Source: Ruminococcus sp. (lineage in GTDB: Bacteria > Bacillota > Clostridia > Oscillospirales > Ruminococcaceae). From it: DNA of 55,579 bases. Both the position numbers and the translations under genes were made by a program. Location: positions 1 to 55,579 of the forward strand of contig SVNQ01000008.1 in the NCBI GenBank assembly GCA_015066865.1. Direction: 5' to 3'. Shown in pieces: positions 25,311 through 34,471 of the stretch. A model generated the notes under the pieces. It was not told where the DNA came from and searched no databases. It saw only the letters and a list, made by a program, of their open reading frames with translations. Position 1 is the first letter of the stretch. Every line of letters begins with the position of its first letter.

Positions 25311-26480
25311 TTACATTTCTGCAAGCGCTGCCTTGATGGCATCCACCTTGTCGGTCTTTTCCCAGACAACGCCGATATTTTCTCTGCCGAAATGGCCGTA
25401 TGCCGCAAGCTTTCTGTACTGCGGACGGCGCAGGTTGAGCATTTCCATAATGCCGTTGGGGCGCAGATCGAACACCTTGTCCACTGCCTTGGCAAGCTTT
25501 GCATCATCCACCTTGCCCGTACCGAAGGTATCCACCAAAACAGAAACGGGACGAGCCACACCGATTGCATAGGCAAGCTGGATCTCGCACTTTTCTGCAA
25601 GTCCTGCCGCTACGATGTTCTTTGCAATGTATCTTGCCGCATATGCTGCGGATCTGTCCACCTTCGTCGGATCCTTACCGCTGAATGCACCGCCGCCGTG
25701 TCTGGAATAACCGCCGTAGGTGTCAACGATGATCTTTCTGCCCGTCAGACCGCTGTCGCCCTGCGGACCGCCGACTACAAAACGGCCGGTGGGATTGATG
25801 TAAATCTTGGTTTCCGCATCCATCAGCTCTGCGGGGATCACAGCGTCAATGACCAGCTCCTTGATGTCCTCACGGATCTGCTCTGTGGAAATTTCAGCGG
25901 CATGCTGTGTGGAAATAACAACTGCATCCACACGCAGTGGCTTTCCGTTCTCGTCATATTCCACTGTTACCTGTGATTTGCCGTCGGGACGCAGATAGCG
26001 CAGTGTGCCGTTCTTGCGGATCTCCGTGAGCTTCAGCACCAGCTTATGTGCCAGAGAAATGGGCATCGGCATCAGCTCGGGGGTTTCGTTGCAGGCATAG
26101 CCAAACATCAGTCCCTGATCTCCTGCGCCTGTTTCCTTTTCATCCTCGTAGGAATTATTCACGCCCATGGCAATATCGGGGGACTGCTCGTCAATGGCAG
26201 TCAGCACGTTGCAGGTGTGACCGTCAAAGCCGAATTTTGCGCGATCATAGCCAATATCAATTACTACTTCTCTCGCGATCTTGGGAATATCAACCTTCGC
26301 AGTTGTGGTGATCTCACCCATACAAAGCACCATACCCGTGGTGCAGGCAGTTTCGCATGCAACTCTTGCCATGGGATCCTGTGCCAGAATGGCATCGAGT
26401 ACGGCATCAGAGATCTGGTCGCAGATCTTATCGGGATGTCCTTCGGTTACGGACTCGGATGTAAACAATCTTTTCTGCAT
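25311..26480 (-). CDS. metK: S-adenosylmethionine synthetase
   Basis: 389 residues from [24 protein letters not shown] precedes this ATG, so the in-frame ATG 30 nt upstream is rejected. All signatures are present: [24 protein letters not shown] and [16 protein letters not shown]. It makes S-adenosylmethionine from methionine and ATP. The SAM-I riboswitch and terminator directly upstream give feedback control by the product. Confidence 0.98.
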   Translation of the reverse strand: MQKRLFTSESVTEGHPDKICDQISDAVLDAILAQDPMARVACETACTTGMVLCMGEITTTAKVDIPKIAREVVIDIGYDRAKFGFDGHTCNVLTAIDEQSPDIAMGVNNSYEDEKETGAGDQGLMFGYACNETPELMPMPISLAHKLVLKLTEIRKNGTLRYLRPDGKSQVTVEYDENGKPLRVDAVVISTQHAAEISTEQIREDIKELVIDAVIPAELMDAETKIYINPTGRFVVGGPQGDSGLTGRKIIVDTYGGYSRHGGGAFSGKDPTKVDRSAAYAARYIAKNIVAAGLAEKCEIQLAYAIGVARPVSVLVDTFGTGKVDDAKLAKAVDKVFDLRPNGIMEMLNLRRPQYRKLAAYGHFGRENIGVVWEKTDKVDAIKAALAEM

Positions 26481-26521
26481 ATTTCTTCCTCCTGATTCTA
26501 AATGTTCCAAAAGATGACAAC

Positions 26522-26550
26522 AAAAAACGGCATTCGTTTACCGAATGCCG
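26522..26550 (-). terminator. Riboswitch expression-platform terminator
   Basis: CGGCATTCG-gtaaa-CGAATGCCG on the minus strand (26550-26528) followed by six U (26527-26522), between the SAM-I aptamer and metK. Confidence 0.93.
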
Positions 26551-26567
26551 TGATTTTTCTCAGAAAT

Positions 26568-26665
26568 CCTCATCTCTCGGTAATACCGCAGGATTTAGCA
26601 CCTTGTCCGTTACGGACAGGTTGCCGGGCTTCACAGGACCTGTTCCTCAGCCACTCTTGATAAGG
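26568..26665 (-). ncRNA. SAM-I (S-box) riboswitch controlling metK
   Basis: Minus strand carries the S-box landmarks in order: CTTATCAAGAGTGGCTGAGG, GCCCGGCAACCTG, GGTGCTAAATCC and GAGAGATGAGG. P1 is formed by CCTTATC (26665-26659) and GATGAGG (26574-26568). High SAM should stabilise P1 and let the terminator at 26522-26550 form, turning metK off. Confidence 0.97.
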
Positions 26666-26687
26666 TTGCAGCATCTGCTGCTATTTT

Positions 26688-26716
26688 ATTATACAACAAA
26701 TCGTATTTTTTGTCAA
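26688..26716 (-). promoter_or_regulatory. Promoter of the SAM riboswitch-metK transcript
   Basis: A perfect consensus on the minus strand: TTGACA (26716-26711), 17-nt spacer, TATAAT (26693-26688), 20-25 nt upstream of the aptamer. Confidence 0.92.
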
Positions 26717-26779
26717 TGGGAAATTTCAGGCAAAATGCATTGAAACCGATGTCGCTTTTTGGGGAATTTGGCGAAAGGT

Positions 26780-27646
26780 TCAACATTTTTCCAGAAAAAC
26801 CTTCCATGCATCCGCAATCTCCTGTGCCTGCTCAACATAGAGCTGATGGCTTTTTGCGCTGCGCACCTCCCAGCCCATCTTTTCTGCATAGGCTGTATTC
26901 TCCGCCTTCCACGTGGTTTTCTTAAGCTTACAGTCCATATCACTGATGAACAGGATCGCCGGTATGCTGCGCAAATCGGCATTCTGAACCTGCTGCGCAT
27001 TCTCCGTGGACTTTGCCTGCTCGTCAATCAATTCGGAATTACAGATATTCCGGAAAAACAGGCGGCAGTATTCCGCACGTTCAACAGCATCCAGACATTC
27101 ACTTTTCCAGAGATCCGCCTTGCCAAAGAACATCTTTGCATACATTTTCTGCAAGAACTCCGATTTCTGCGCAGGACGAAGGAAACGGCTCTGTCGTTTC
27201 ATCATGGCTGCCTTCTTTTCCGCCGGAATTTCCGCATTCTGTACCAATGCAAAAGACGGCGTGACCATGTCAAGTCCCAGAATGCATTCCACCTCGGATG
27301 GGTACTGCAGTGCCCAGAAGATCGCCTCCAGCCCCGAATAGGAATGCGCAGCAAGGCAGTACGGCGGCAGGACACCTGCCCTTGCAAGTGCCTCACGGCT
27401 TTCATCCACCATGGTTTTCACATCACGGGATGCACCGGTATTACCCTGACTATAGCCATAACCAGCCTTCTCCACAACTGCAATGCGAAAAGTATCCGTC
27501 AGCGTTTTCCAGAGAGGCTTATATTCCAACGCAGGTGCAGTAACTGCTGCACCTGCAAGAAATATGATGGTTTTATCGCCCCTGCCCGCACCAAAGACAT
27601 TCACATCATGACCATTGACACAGATGGGGTTGAGATATTTCTCCAT
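26780..27646 (-). CDS. Alpha/beta hydrolase family protein
   Basis: 288 residues with the alpha/beta-hydrolase order: TIIFLAGAAVTAPALEY near the oxyanion strand, a nucleophile elbow AHSYSGLEA (Ser in SxSxG form), an acid in LFISDMD and a late SHQLYVEQ histidine. Probably an esterase or lipase-like enzyme; the substrate is unknown. Its ATG overlaps the upp stop (TAATG), so it is translated after upp. Confidence 0.85.
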   Translation of the reverse strand: MEKYLNPICVNGHDVNVFGAGRGDKTIIFLAGAAVTAPALEYKPLWKTLTDTFRIAVVEKAGYGYSQGNTGASRDVKTMVDESREALARAGVLPPYCLAAHSYSGLEAIFWALQYPSEVECILGLDMVTPSFALVQNAEIPAEKKAAMMKRQSRFLRPAQKSEFLQKMYAKMFFGKADLWKSECLDAVERAEYCRLFFRNICNSELIDEQAKSTENAQQVQNADLRSIPAILFISDMDCKLKKTTWKAENTAYAEKMGWEVRSAKSHQLYVEQAQEIADAWKVFLEKC

Positions 27647-28275
27647 TATTTCGTACCAAAAATTCTGTCACCCGCATCGCCCAGACCCGGAACGATGTAC
27701 TTGTCATCATTAAGACGCTCATCCATGACACCGCAGTAGATGTCCACATCGGGGTGTGTCTGCATCATGTTGTCCGCACCCTCGGGGGAACTGATAATGC
27801 ACATGAACTTAATGTTCTTCACGCCCAATGCTTTGAGTTCATCAATCGCTGCACATGCGGTATTTCCCGTTGCCAGCATGGGGTCTACGATGATGACATC
27901 ACGCTCTGCAATATCCTCGGGGAGCTTTGCATAGTACTTCACAGGCTCGTGCGTATCGGGATCACGGAACATGCCGATGTGACCGATCTTCGCAGCAGGA
28001 ACGAGGGAAGTCACGCCGTCGATCATACCCAGACCTGCACGCAGCAGCGGTACAAAGGCAAGCTTTCTGCCGGATACGATCTTGGTTCTTGCCATGCAAA
28101 GCGGTGTTTCCATTTCGATCTCCTTCAGCGGCAGATCACGGGTAGCCTCATAACAGATGAGCATTGCCGTTTCGGAAACCAGCTCACGGAACTCCTTGGT
28201 TCCGGTGTTCTTATCACGCATCAGCGAAATTTTATGCTGAATCAGCGGATGATCAATGATATGAAGATTTGCCAT
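27646..28275 (-). CDS. upp: Uracil phosphoribosyltransferase
   Basis: 209 residues from [20 protein letters not shown] is 8 nt upstream of this ATG and only 2 nt from the ATG at 28281. The PRPP-binding motif [11 protein letters not shown] and the N-terminal [13 protein letters not shown] are diagnostic. It salvages uracil to UMP. It lies 57 bp after rpiB, whose product feeds PRPP synthesis. Confidence 0.97.
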   Translation of the reverse strand: MANLHIIDHPLIQHKISLMRDKNTGTKEFRELVSETAMLICYEATRDLPLKEIEMETPLCMARTKIVSGRKLAFVPLLRAGLGMIDGVTSLVPAAKIGHIGMFRDPDTHEPVKYYAKLPEDIAERDVIIVDPMLATGNTACAAIDELKALGVKNIKFMCIISSPEGADNMMQTHPDVDIYCGVMDERLNDDKYIVPGLGDAGDRIFGTK

Positions 28276-28332
28276 TCTCATTTCCTCCAGTCTTTTTATT
28301 CAGTATGCCCCTATGTTTGCAGGGCATGCAGT

Positions 28333-28770
28333 TTACTTGGCTTCAAGCGCAGTGATCAGATCCACTCTGCGCTGGTGTCTGCCGCCTTCAAAACCTGTAT
28401 TCAGGAACAGCTCCACAAGCTCCAGTGCAAGTCCCTGACCAACCACACGCTCACCCATGCACAGAACATTGGCATCGTTGTGCAGTCGGGTATACTTCAC
28501 GGAAAAGCAGTCGCTTGCACATGCCGCACGGATGCCCTTGATTTTGTTGGCTGCCATGCTCATGCCAATGCCTGTTCCGCACAGCAGTATTGCCTTTTCT
28601 GCTTCGCCACCCGTTACCTTTCCGCATACCTTTGCTGCCATATCGGGGTAATCGCAGGGAACGCCTTCTTCCGTTCCGCAGTCGATATAGGGGATATTCT
28701 TTTCGTCAAGATATGCCTTGACGGCATTTTTCAGCGTACATGCTGCGTGGTCACATCCGATTGCGATCAT
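28333..28770 (-). CDS. rpiB: Ribose-5-phosphate isomerase B
   Basis: 145 residues, full length. GCDHAACTLKNAV at the start and LLCGTGIGMSMAANK, with the catalytic cysteine, identify RpiB of the RpiB/LacAB family; MGERVVG and the Arg-rich RHQRRVDL tail are also typical. It interconverts ribose 5-phosphate and ribulose 5-phosphate in the pentose phosphate pathway. Confidence 0.96.
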   Translation of the reverse strand: MIAIGCDHAACTLKNAVKAYLDEKNIPYIDCGTEEGVPCDYPDMAAKVCGKVTGGEAEKAILLCGTGIGMSMAANKIKGIRAACASDCFSVKYTRLHNDANVLCMGERVVGQGLALELVELFLNTGFEGGRHQRRVDLITALEAK

Positions 28771-28801
28771 AGTTTTCTCAACCTTTCACATATGTTTATA
28801 C

Positions 28802-28864
28802 CGTGGGGCAATCCCCCACGCGCCCTTTTGGGGCGTACCCGCCGTCCGCTTGTGCAAAGCACAA
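28802..28864. repeat. Cluster of three small GC-rich hairpins between tsaB and rpiB
   Basis: Successive dyads: CGTGGGG/CCCCACG (28802-28820), CGCCC/GGGCG (28821-28835) and TTGTGC-aaa-GCACAA (28850-28864). They fill the 100-bp gap between the two genes. The arrangement looks REP-like and resembles in style the cluster at 50671-50940. Confidence 0.5.
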
Positions 28865-28876
28865 AGGCGGCAACTG

Positions 28877-29590
28877 TCAGCGGCGGCCCGCCGCCTTCTG
28901 CACTTGTACTGCCTGCAAATACGATGCAGTCAGCTCCTGTGCAGTGATTTTATCCTTCCACGCCGCACAGGTGCAGACACCTGCTGCCGACTGCAGTCGG
29001 AGCATGGGCGGTGCAATGTGCAGATTGTCCGTGGGATAATTGCTTATGGCGGTGTACTGCTTCATAAATTCCTCCGCACCGTCACCGACCAGAATCACCG
29101 GTTCCTCCATGCGCTGAACGACCTCTGCAATTTCCGAAACTGTCTGCAATTCATCGGGGATCATACGTTCCACGCCATGCGGTGCATCACTCATGGAATA
29201 GCGATAGGAGAACCATCCGCAGTAGAACAGATCCGCCCTTGCGTGCATGAGCGACAGAATCTGCGGTGCGCCGTAGATGCGGCTTGCCATGGCTTCCAGT
29301 GTGGAAACGCCCACACAGGGAGTGTCATGCACCATTGCCATACCCTGCACCGCCGCAATGCCGATGCGCAGTCCCGTATAGGAACCGGGACCCACGGCAA
29401 CTGCATAGCAGTCCACATCCTGCGGGGTCATGCGGCATTCTTCCAGCAGCTGCTTGCAAAGCGGCAGGATCACCTGCGAATGCGTGCGGCTTGTGTAAAT
29501 CGTATGCTCACCGAGCAGGATCCCCTGTTCGGTATCCAGAATTGCCACGGACGCTGTTTTTCCGGAGGTATCAAGTCCCAGAATCCGCAA
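28877..29590 (-). CDS. tsaB: tRNA threonylcarbamoyladenosine biosynthesis protein TsaB, probable TTG start
   Basis: 237 residues if started at the TTG at 29590, giving MRILGLDTSGKTASVAI, which is the family N-terminus; GGGAG stands 9 nt upstream. An ATG three codons earlier touches that ribosome binding site. TsaB is the ASKHA-fold partner that holds TsaD in the complex making t6A37 on ANN-decoding tRNAs; VGPGSYTGLRIG is conserved. It overlaps tsaE by 20 bp. tsaD and tsaC are not in the window. Confidence 0.93.
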   Translation of the reverse strand: MRILGLDTSGKTASVAILDTEQGILLGEHTIYTSRTHSQVILPLCKQLLEECRMTPQDVDCYAVAVGPGSYTGLRIGIAAVQGMAMVHDTPCVGVSTLEAMASRIYGAPQILSLMHARADLFYCGWFSYRYSMSDAPHGVERMIPDELQTVSEIAEVVQRMEEPVILVGDGAEEFMKQYTAISNYPTDNLHIAPPMLRLQSAAGVCTCAAWKDKITAQELTASYLQAVQVQKAAGRR

Positions 29591-30020
29591 ATCGTTCATC
29601 TCCCTCTATGGTAATTCGGCGTTCTTCATCGCCCAGACGCTCCAGTGTGATCCGGATGGTATGCGCGGGCAGCGCCGACATGATATTTTCCGACCATTCC
29701 ACGGCAAAGACGCATTCCTCCATCGGGTAATCGAAGAAGCCCGTAGTTTCCAGTTCTTCCTCGCCCTCAATGCGGTACATATCGAAATGACAGAGCATTT
29801 TCGGCTCTCTGCCGTAGGTATGCACCAGCGCAAAGGTCGGAGAAGTAACAAGATCGGACAGTCCCATGCCGAGCGCAAGTCCCCTTGTAAAGGTCGTTTT
29901 TCCTGCACCCAGATCCCCCTGATAGGCAATCACATCGCCCGCTTTCAGCAATGCGCCGATCTTCTGCGCAAGAGCAATGGTTTCTTCGGGGGAATGGGTG
30001 GTATATATTGTTTTGGCCAT
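29571..30020 (-). CDS. tsaE: tRNA threonylcarbamoyladenosine biosynthesis ATPase TsaE
   Basis: 149 residues. Walker A GDLGAGKTTFTRGL, the TSPTF motif, and HFDMYRI identify TsaE, the ATPase that resets the TsaBD complex during t6A synthesis. The ATG overlaps the fhs stop (TGATG), so the three genes fhs-tsaE-tsaB are translationally linked. Confidence 0.96.
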   Translation of the reverse strand: MAKTIYTTHSPEETIALAQKIGALLKAGDVIAYQGDLGAGKTTFTRGLALGMGLSDLVTSPTFALVHTYGREPKMLCHFDMYRIEGEEELETTGFFDYPMEECVFAVEWSENIMSALPAHTIRITLERLGDEERRITIEGDERFADSGT

Positions 30021-31699
30021 CAGAACAGACCGCTGATGTTGCCGTCGTTGTCGCAGTCGATCTTGAATGCGGCAGGTGCCTTCGGCAGACCGGGCATTGT
30101 CATAATGTCGCCCGTCAGAACAACCACAAAGCCCGCACCTGCGGACAGACGCACGTCACGCACGGTGATGGTGAAATCCTCCGGACAGCCGAGCTGCTTC
30201 GGATCGTCGGACAGCGAATACTGCGTCTTTGCAATACATACGGGCAGATTGCCGTAGCCCATGTTCTCGATCTCCTGCAGTGCCTTTGCGGCAGCGGGCA
30301 GGAACTTCACGCCGTTTGCACGGTAGATTTCCTTTGCGATGGTTTCCACCTTCTTGGAGATGGACAGCTCATTCTTATAAAGCACACGGAATCCGTCATC
30401 GTTTTCGTCACACATTTCAATGGTTTCGCAAACCTTGGCTGCAAGGTCGGTACCACCCTCGCCGCCCTTGGCGAAGATCTCACACATGGAGGTTTCCACG
30501 CCCAGCTTCTTGCAGTATTCCGCTACAAATGCCAGCTCCTCATCACTGTCGGTGTGGAAGCGGTTGATTGCAACAACCACCGGCACATGGTACTTGAACA
30601 TGTTCTCAATGTGGGTTCTCAGGTTCACAATACCTCTCTTGAGGGCATCCACATCGGGCGTTGTCAGGTCAGCTCTCTCCACGCCGCCATTGTATTTGAG
30701 TGCACGGATGGTCGCAACCATAACAACACAGGAGGGCTTGAGTCCGCCGTAGCGGCACTTGATGTCAAAGAATTTCTCCGCACCGAGGTCGGATCCGAAG
30801 CCAGCCTCTGTAATGCAGTAATCACCGAGCTTCAGCGCAAGCTTGGTTGCACGGATGGAGTTACAGCCGTGTGCGATATTTGCAAACGGGCCGCCGTGGA
30901 TGAGAACGGGAGTATGCTCCAGCGTCTGCACGAGATTGGGCTTGAGCGCATCCTTCAGCAGTGCTGTCATTGCGCCGTGCGCCTGCAGATCCTTTGCATA
31001 AACAGGCTCACCCTTGACATTATAAGCCACCAGAATATTGCCCAGACGCTTCTTGAGATCTGCAAGATCGGTTGCCAGACAGAGAATTGCCATTACCTCG
31101 GACGCAACCGTGATCTGGAAGCCATCCTCACGCGGTACGCCGTTGAGCTTGCCGCCCATGCCCACAACAACATTGCGCAGCGCTCTGTCATTCATGTCCA
31201 TGCAGCGCTTGAACATGATGCGGCGTGTGTCGATCTGCAGCTCATTGCCCTGCTGGAGGTGGTTATCCAGAAGTGCGCAGAGCAGATTGTTTGCAGCGGT
31301 CATGGCGTGAATATCGCCTGTGAAATGGAGGTTAATGTCCTCCATGGGAACAACCTGTGAATAGCCGCCGCCTGCTGCGCCGCCCTTGATGCCGAATACG
31401 GGGCCGAGGGAGGGTTCACGCAGGGCGAGCACTGCTTTCTTTCCAATTTTTGCCATTGCCTGTCCAAGACCAACGCTGACGGTGGTTTTTCCTTCGCCTG
31501 CGGGGGTGGGATTGATGGCAGTTACAAGAATGAGCTTACCGTCCGGACGGCAAGCGGTTTTTGCATACAGCTTCTCAGTCACCTTTGCCTTGTAGTGACC
31601 GTAGGGTTCTATGTCCTCGGGGGAAATGCCAAGTCCTTCAGCAATTTCTACGATGGGTTTCATTTGCGCAGCCTGTGCGATCTCGATATCGGATAACAT
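30020..31699 (-). CDS. fhs: Formate-tetrahydrofolate ligase
   Basis: 559 residues, full length. The P-loop TPAGEGKTT (about 65-73) and [18 protein letters not shown] are diagnostic of formyl-THF synthetase. It makes 10-formyl-THF from formate, THF and ATP, feeding purine synthesis and one-carbon metabolism. It heads the fhs-tsaE-tsaB-rpiB-upp-hydrolase run and has its own promoter with a short leader that holds a perfect 14-bp palindrome. Confidence 0.98.
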   Translation of the reverse strand: MLSDIEIAQAAQMKPIVEIAEGLGISPEDIEPYGHYKAKVTEKLYAKTACRPDGKLILVTAINPTPAGEGKTTVSVGLGQAMAKIGKKAVLALREPSLGPVFGIKGGAAGGGYSQVVPMEDINLHFTGDIHAMTAANNLLCALLDNHLQQGNELQIDTRRIMFKRCMDMNDRALRNVVVGMGGKLNGVPREDGFQITVASEVMAILCLATDLADLKKRLGNILVAYNVKGEPVYAKDLQAHGAMTALLKDALKPNLVQTLEHTPVLIHGGPFANIAHGCNSIRATKLALKLGDYCITEAGFGSDLGAEKFFDIKCRYGGLKPSCVVMVATIRALKYNGGVERADLTTPDVDALKRGIVNLRTHIENMFKYHVPVVVAINRFHTDSDEELAFVAEYCKKLGVETSMCEIFAKGGEGGTDLAAKVCETIEMCDENDDGFRVLYKNELSISKKVETIAKEIYRANGVKFLPAAAKALQEIENMGYGNLPVCIAKTQYSLSDDPKQLGCPEDFTITVRDVRLSAGAGFVVVLTGDIMTMPGLPKAPAAFKIDCDNDGNISGLF

Positions 31700-31740
31700 G
31701 TTCCATACCTCCGTTTGTCATTTTGTCACGATTTTCGGAA

Positions 31741-31754
31741 CTGTCCGCGGACAG
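31741..31754. promoter_or_regulatory. Perfect palindrome in the fhs leader
   Basis: CTGTCCGCGGACAG, a 14-bp perfect palindrome just downstream of the predicted fhs start site (near 31762). Placement fits a repressor operator; no U-run follows. Confidence 0.5.
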
Positions 31755-31768
31755 CTTCCATCCATTTC

Positions 31769-31797
31769 AGTATAGCATATTTTCACTGCAATTGCAA
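31769..31797 (-). promoter_or_regulatory. Promoter of fhs
   Basis: Minus strand TTGCAA (31797-31792), 17-nt spacer, TATACT (31774-31769). Confidence 0.75.
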
Positions 31798-31817
31798 GCG
31801 GTTTTCAGATTTCCTAT

Positions 31818-31842
31818 AAAAAACGCCGCCCATACGGGCGGC
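31818..31842 (-). terminator. Terminator of the YbjN-like gene
   Basis: GCCGCCC-gtat-GGGCGGC on the minus strand followed by a run of U (31823-31818), 14 bp after the stop. Confidence 0.92.
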
Positions 31843-31855
31843 AATTTTACAGCAA

Positions 31856-32314
31856 TCAGACTTCCTGTGCAAAAACCTGTTCCAGAGCCTCTCCTGCGGA
31901 AAGACTGCCGTTGAGAAATCCTGCAATGGCGGCGTAATTATCATCCATAAAGGAGATCGGATACATGAAAGAATCCTCCACAACATTCTTGGTGGGTGCC
32001 TGATCAATGCAGTTCTGTCCCACACGGAAGAACAGCACGCCTGTTTCAGAATCCAGTACCAGACAGCCCAGCAGAAGTCTTGCGTTGATCTCATTGAGAA
32101 AAGCCGCAACTTCCACATAATTCTCAGGATTCACCTCAACATCGGATGCAGCAGTTACCGTGAACGCAGCTTCCCCAATAATGGCGTGAATCATCAGACC
32201 GGCGGTTTCATTGAGCTGAACACCGCTTTGGAACACGTTGTCCTCCTCAAAATAGTCATAGTGCCACTTCTGTGTTTCAAAAAAATCCTTGACCATTTTT
32301 ACGATCTCATTCAT
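31856..32314 (-). CDS. YbjN-domain protein
   Basis: 152 residues matching the YbjN/type III secretion chaperone-like fold: a Phe-rich N-terminal helix, FTVTAASDVEVNPENYVEVAAFLNEINARL-type core (shown in part), and a C-terminal helix around FMDDNYAAIAGFL. Such proteins are small, acidic and cytosolic, and their role is poorly known. It lies downstream of pspA, with a terminator between, and ends at its own terminator. Confidence 0.75.
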   Translation of the reverse strand: MNEIVKMVKDFFETQKWHYDYFEEDNVFQSGVQLNETAGLMIHAIIGEAAFTVTAASDVEVNPENYVEVAAFLNEINARLLLGCLVLDSETGVLFFRVGQNCIDQAPTKNVVEDSFMYPISFMDDNYAAIAGFLNGSLSAGEALEQVFAQEV

Positions 32315-32333
32315 ACTACTTCTTTCCTTTCAC

Positions 32334-32362
32334 AAAAACGATGCCGCCCTTCGGCGGCACCG
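32334..32362 (-). terminator. Terminator of pspA
   Basis: TGCCGCC-gaag-GGCGGCA stem, extended by flanking pairs, followed by U-rich sequence (32338-32334) on the minus strand. Confidence 0.85.
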
Positions 32363-32380
32363 TAATTCATTGCATTTTTC

Positions 32381-33190
32381 TTATTCAGCGGTAGCAACTG
32401 CACCAGCTGCCTCAGCAGCATCCGCAGCAGCGGCTGCCTCAGCAGCATCCGCAGCAGCGGCTGCCTCTGCAGCAGCAATCTGCTCCTCCAGACTCAGTGT
32501 CTCAGCAGCGGGTGTGCTCATACCCATCTCTGCCATCAGACGCTGCAGCTCAGTGTCAACCTTCTGGTCTGCCTGCAGCTGCTCAAAGGTCTCCATATCA
32601 CTGGAGCTTGCGCCGTTGGAAGAAGCAATCTCAGTGAATGCCTCTGCTTCTGCCTCCTTGCGCGCAACCTTTTCTTCCATACGGTTGAACTTTTCGAAGG
32701 AACTATTGGTGTCAATACCGCCAACGGACTGTGCCAGACTCTTCTGGGTATCAGCCATCTGAGAACGTGCGATCAGCATGGACTGACGGCTCTTTGCTTC
32801 GTCCAGCTTTGCCTTGAGAGTTTCTACCTGCTCACGAATTGCATCGGTCTGCTCGGAAATTGTCTCGTACATCTGCTTGTAGTTTGCAGTCTCCTGATCA
32901 GCCTTTACCTTCTGCTGCAGTGCACGCTTTGCAAGATCTGTATTGCCGGAAGCCAGAGCAGCCTTTGCCTTTGCCTCCCAGTCAGCGGACTTGCGTTCAG
33001 CATCACGATACTGCTTTTCTGCCATACGTTCGCTTGCAACTGCCTTGCCCAGTGCCTGTGTGGACTTGGTCAGCTCCTTCTGCATGTCAATAATGATCTG
33101 CTTGACCATCTTCTCCGGATCTTCTGCACGGTCGATCAGGTCGTTCACGTTAGACTTAAAAATATCACTGATTCTCTGAAAAATTCCCAT
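32381..33190 (-). CDS. pspA: PspA/IM30 (Vipp1) family membrane-stress protein
   Basis: 269 residues from MGIFQRISDIFKSNVNDLI; GGAGG is 8 nt upstream, so the GTG start at 33205 is not used. The long coiled-coil region (about 25-185) with DPEKMVKQIIIDMQKEL is the PspA/IM30 core (ESCRT-III-like), which polymerises on membranes under envelope stress. The C-terminus is an Ala/Glu/Asp repeat coded partly by an exact 27-bp tandem duplication (32407-32433 and 32434-32460). It has a consensus promoter and its own terminator. Confidence 0.93.
   Translation of the reverse strand: MGIFQRISDIFKSNVNDLIDRAEDPEKMVKQIIIDMQKELTKSTQALGKAVASERMAEKQYRDAERKSADWEAKAKAALASGNTDLAKRALQQKVKADQETANYKQMYETISEQTDAIREQVETLKAKLDEAKSRQSMLIARSQMADTQKSLAQSVGGIDTNSSFEKFNRMEEKVARKEAEAEAFTEIASSNGASSSDMETFEQLQADQKVDTELQRLMAEMGMSTPAAETLSLEEQIAAAEAAAAADAAEAAAAADAAEAAGAVATAE
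32407..32460 (-). repeat. 27-bp tandem duplication in the pspA 3' end
   Basis: Two identical adjacent 27-bp copies, plus a partial third, encode the Ala-rich AAAADAAEA units. Likely variable between strains. Confidence 0.9.
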
Positions 33191-33252
33191 TGTTCTTTCC
33201 TCCACTTCAAGTTCGTCGTTTTGTGATTGGCGGTTACACCGTCCATACTTGT

Positions 33253-33281
33253 ATCATACCATAAAATTCCGGAAATGTCAA
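33253..33281 (-). promoter_or_regulatory. Promoter of pspA
   Basis: Minus strand TTGACA (33281-33276), 17-nt spacer, TATGAT (33258-33253), about 60 nt upstream of the ATG. Confidence 0.85.
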
Positions 33282-33330
33282 GGGGTATTACAAAAAAATT
33301 TTTTGTTAATTATATTTACCTTCAAATAAC

Positions 33331-33359
33331 AATGCGGCAGCTTAAAAAGCTGCCGCATT
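33331..33359. terminator. Terminator after the small gene at 33361
   Basis: 13-bp perfect stem, AATGCGGCAGCTT with AAGCTGCCGCATT, loop AAA, directly after the stop of the minus-strand gene. Confidence 0.85.
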
Positions 33360-33360
33360 T

Positions 33361-33666
33361 CTACTCTTTTAGAATAATTTTTCCGTCATTACACGCAATT
33401 TGTTCGAATGGTGCATTGGTGCGCCATTGTTCACCCTGTTTTACATTCTGCCACTGTGCGACTGTTCCCAGATATCGCAGCATCCGGAGCTTCGCCGCAT
33501 TTGCAAAGCATCCGAGCGGTAGATTTTCAGGAATCAGACCACAGGTGGGATAGTTGTTTGTGCTGCAGATCCAGACGCTCGCCGGATAAGGGAAAGTTAA
33601 TACTTCCATCAACACAGGGACGCCATTCAGATACGGATAATCGCCGTTTTTCATCAGCCAACCCAT
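33361..33666 (-). CDS. Hypothetical protein, small, after the pilus genes
   Basis: 101 residues from MGWLMKNGDYPYLNG; a very strong GGAGGTGATGTG runs into this ATG, so the longer frame to 33726 is rejected. The start W-x-x-K-x-G-D-Y-P-Y-L recalls short end-modules of phage or surface proteins, and there is a Cys-containing centre (SVWICSTNNYPTCG). No signal peptide or membrane segment. It follows the pilus sortase after 109 bp without a terminator between, so it may be read with that operon. Function unknown. Confidence 0.65.
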   Translation of the reverse strand: MGWLMKNGDYPYLNGVPVLMEVLTFPYPASVWICSTNNYPTCGLIPENLPLGCFANAAKLRMLRYLGTVAQWQNVKQGEQWRTNAPFEQIACNDGKIILKE

Positions 33667-33775
33667 CACATCACCTCCATTCATTGAAAGAGGATCCGTG
33701 CAGATGGGTTGCATCTTTTCATACAACCACAGGATTGGTTTGCATGAACGTCATACAAGTTTAGAGATTTTGCTT

Positions 33776-34462
33776 TTATGGATTCTCCGGCGGCGGAATC
33801 AGCACCGCACGAACGGTCACACGGGTTTGTCCGCTGAGGGTACAGGTAAACAGTGTCAGATCCCAACTATCTTCCGAACCAGCCAGCATGGACGGAATGT
33901 CCCGTCCGCCAATCATATCCGTCTCGATAACTTCATAGATAAACATTTCGCCATTCGCATTAATGAACACTATCTGATCGTCAGTATTCAGAGACTGAAT
34001 ATTACCGAAATGCGAACGGAAATTATGTGCTGCAATGATCAGGTCACCCGAAGCTGCCGCACCCTGATAGCAGCAGGGCGCACGCCGAAGTTTGGGATAG
34101 CTCCAGTCCTTTATGACGGGAAGCTCAATATTCAGACTGGGAATGCTGATGATTCCGATGTATTGCACACCATCAATCTCCACAACCGGATCCGTTGGGG
34201 GTTCTGTCGGCTCCGTCGTTTCCGGCTCCGTCGTATACTCCGAATACAGATCTTCTGTAGGGAGAAATTGCTGAAAGTCAAATTCCGTCGTCGGCGGTTC
34301 AGTATACTGTTCTGTGATCTGCTGCCTTAAATCATCTAAAATCATAGCGGATTCTTTTCCGCTGCCTTCGTCTTGACGCATATTGTGTAAAATAAGAAGC
34401 AATGCTGCTAACAGCAGCATTGCCCCTAACGCAATCAAGCACCATGCATGTTTTTTTTTCAT
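33776..34462 (-). CDS. Second sortase of the pilus locus
   Basis: 228 residues: N-terminal membrane anchor (about 8-27), an acidic Thr/Pro/Glu linker (about 50-93) and a sortase domain with His146 (IIAAHNFRSHFG), Cys207 in TLFTC and Arg214 or Arg218. This is a small sortase without the class C lid or C-terminal membrane segment, closer to class D-like or housekeeping enzymes. Beside a class C polymerase it could anchor the finished pilus to the wall. It starts 9 bp after the LPQTG pilin gene. Confidence 0.9.
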   Translation of the reverse strand: MKKKHAWCLIALGAMLLLAALLLILHNMRQDEGSGKESAMILDDLRQQITEQYTEPPTTEFDFQQFLPTEDLYSEYTTEPETTEPTEPPTDPVVEIDGVQYIGIISIPSLNIELPVIKDWSYPKLRRAPCCYQGAAASGDLIIAAHNFRSHFGNIQSLNTDDQIVFINANGEMFIYEVIETDMIGGRDIPSMLAGSEDSWDLTLFTCTLSGQTRVTVRAVLIPPPENP

Positions 34463-34471
34463 GCGATTCGG

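Noticed and set aside
27754..28947. Plus-strand open frame of nearly 400 codons opposite upp and rpiB
   Set aside because: Antisense to two clear enzymes, with His/Cys-rich composition and no domain; treated as a shadow.
29951..31360. Plus-strand open frame of about 470 codons opposite fhs
   Set aside because: Lies wholly opposite fhs, which matches its family over the full length.
31700..31800. THF riboswitch upstream of fhs
   Set aside because: The predicted leader is only about 60 nt and holds just the 14-bp palindrome, too short for the aptamer.
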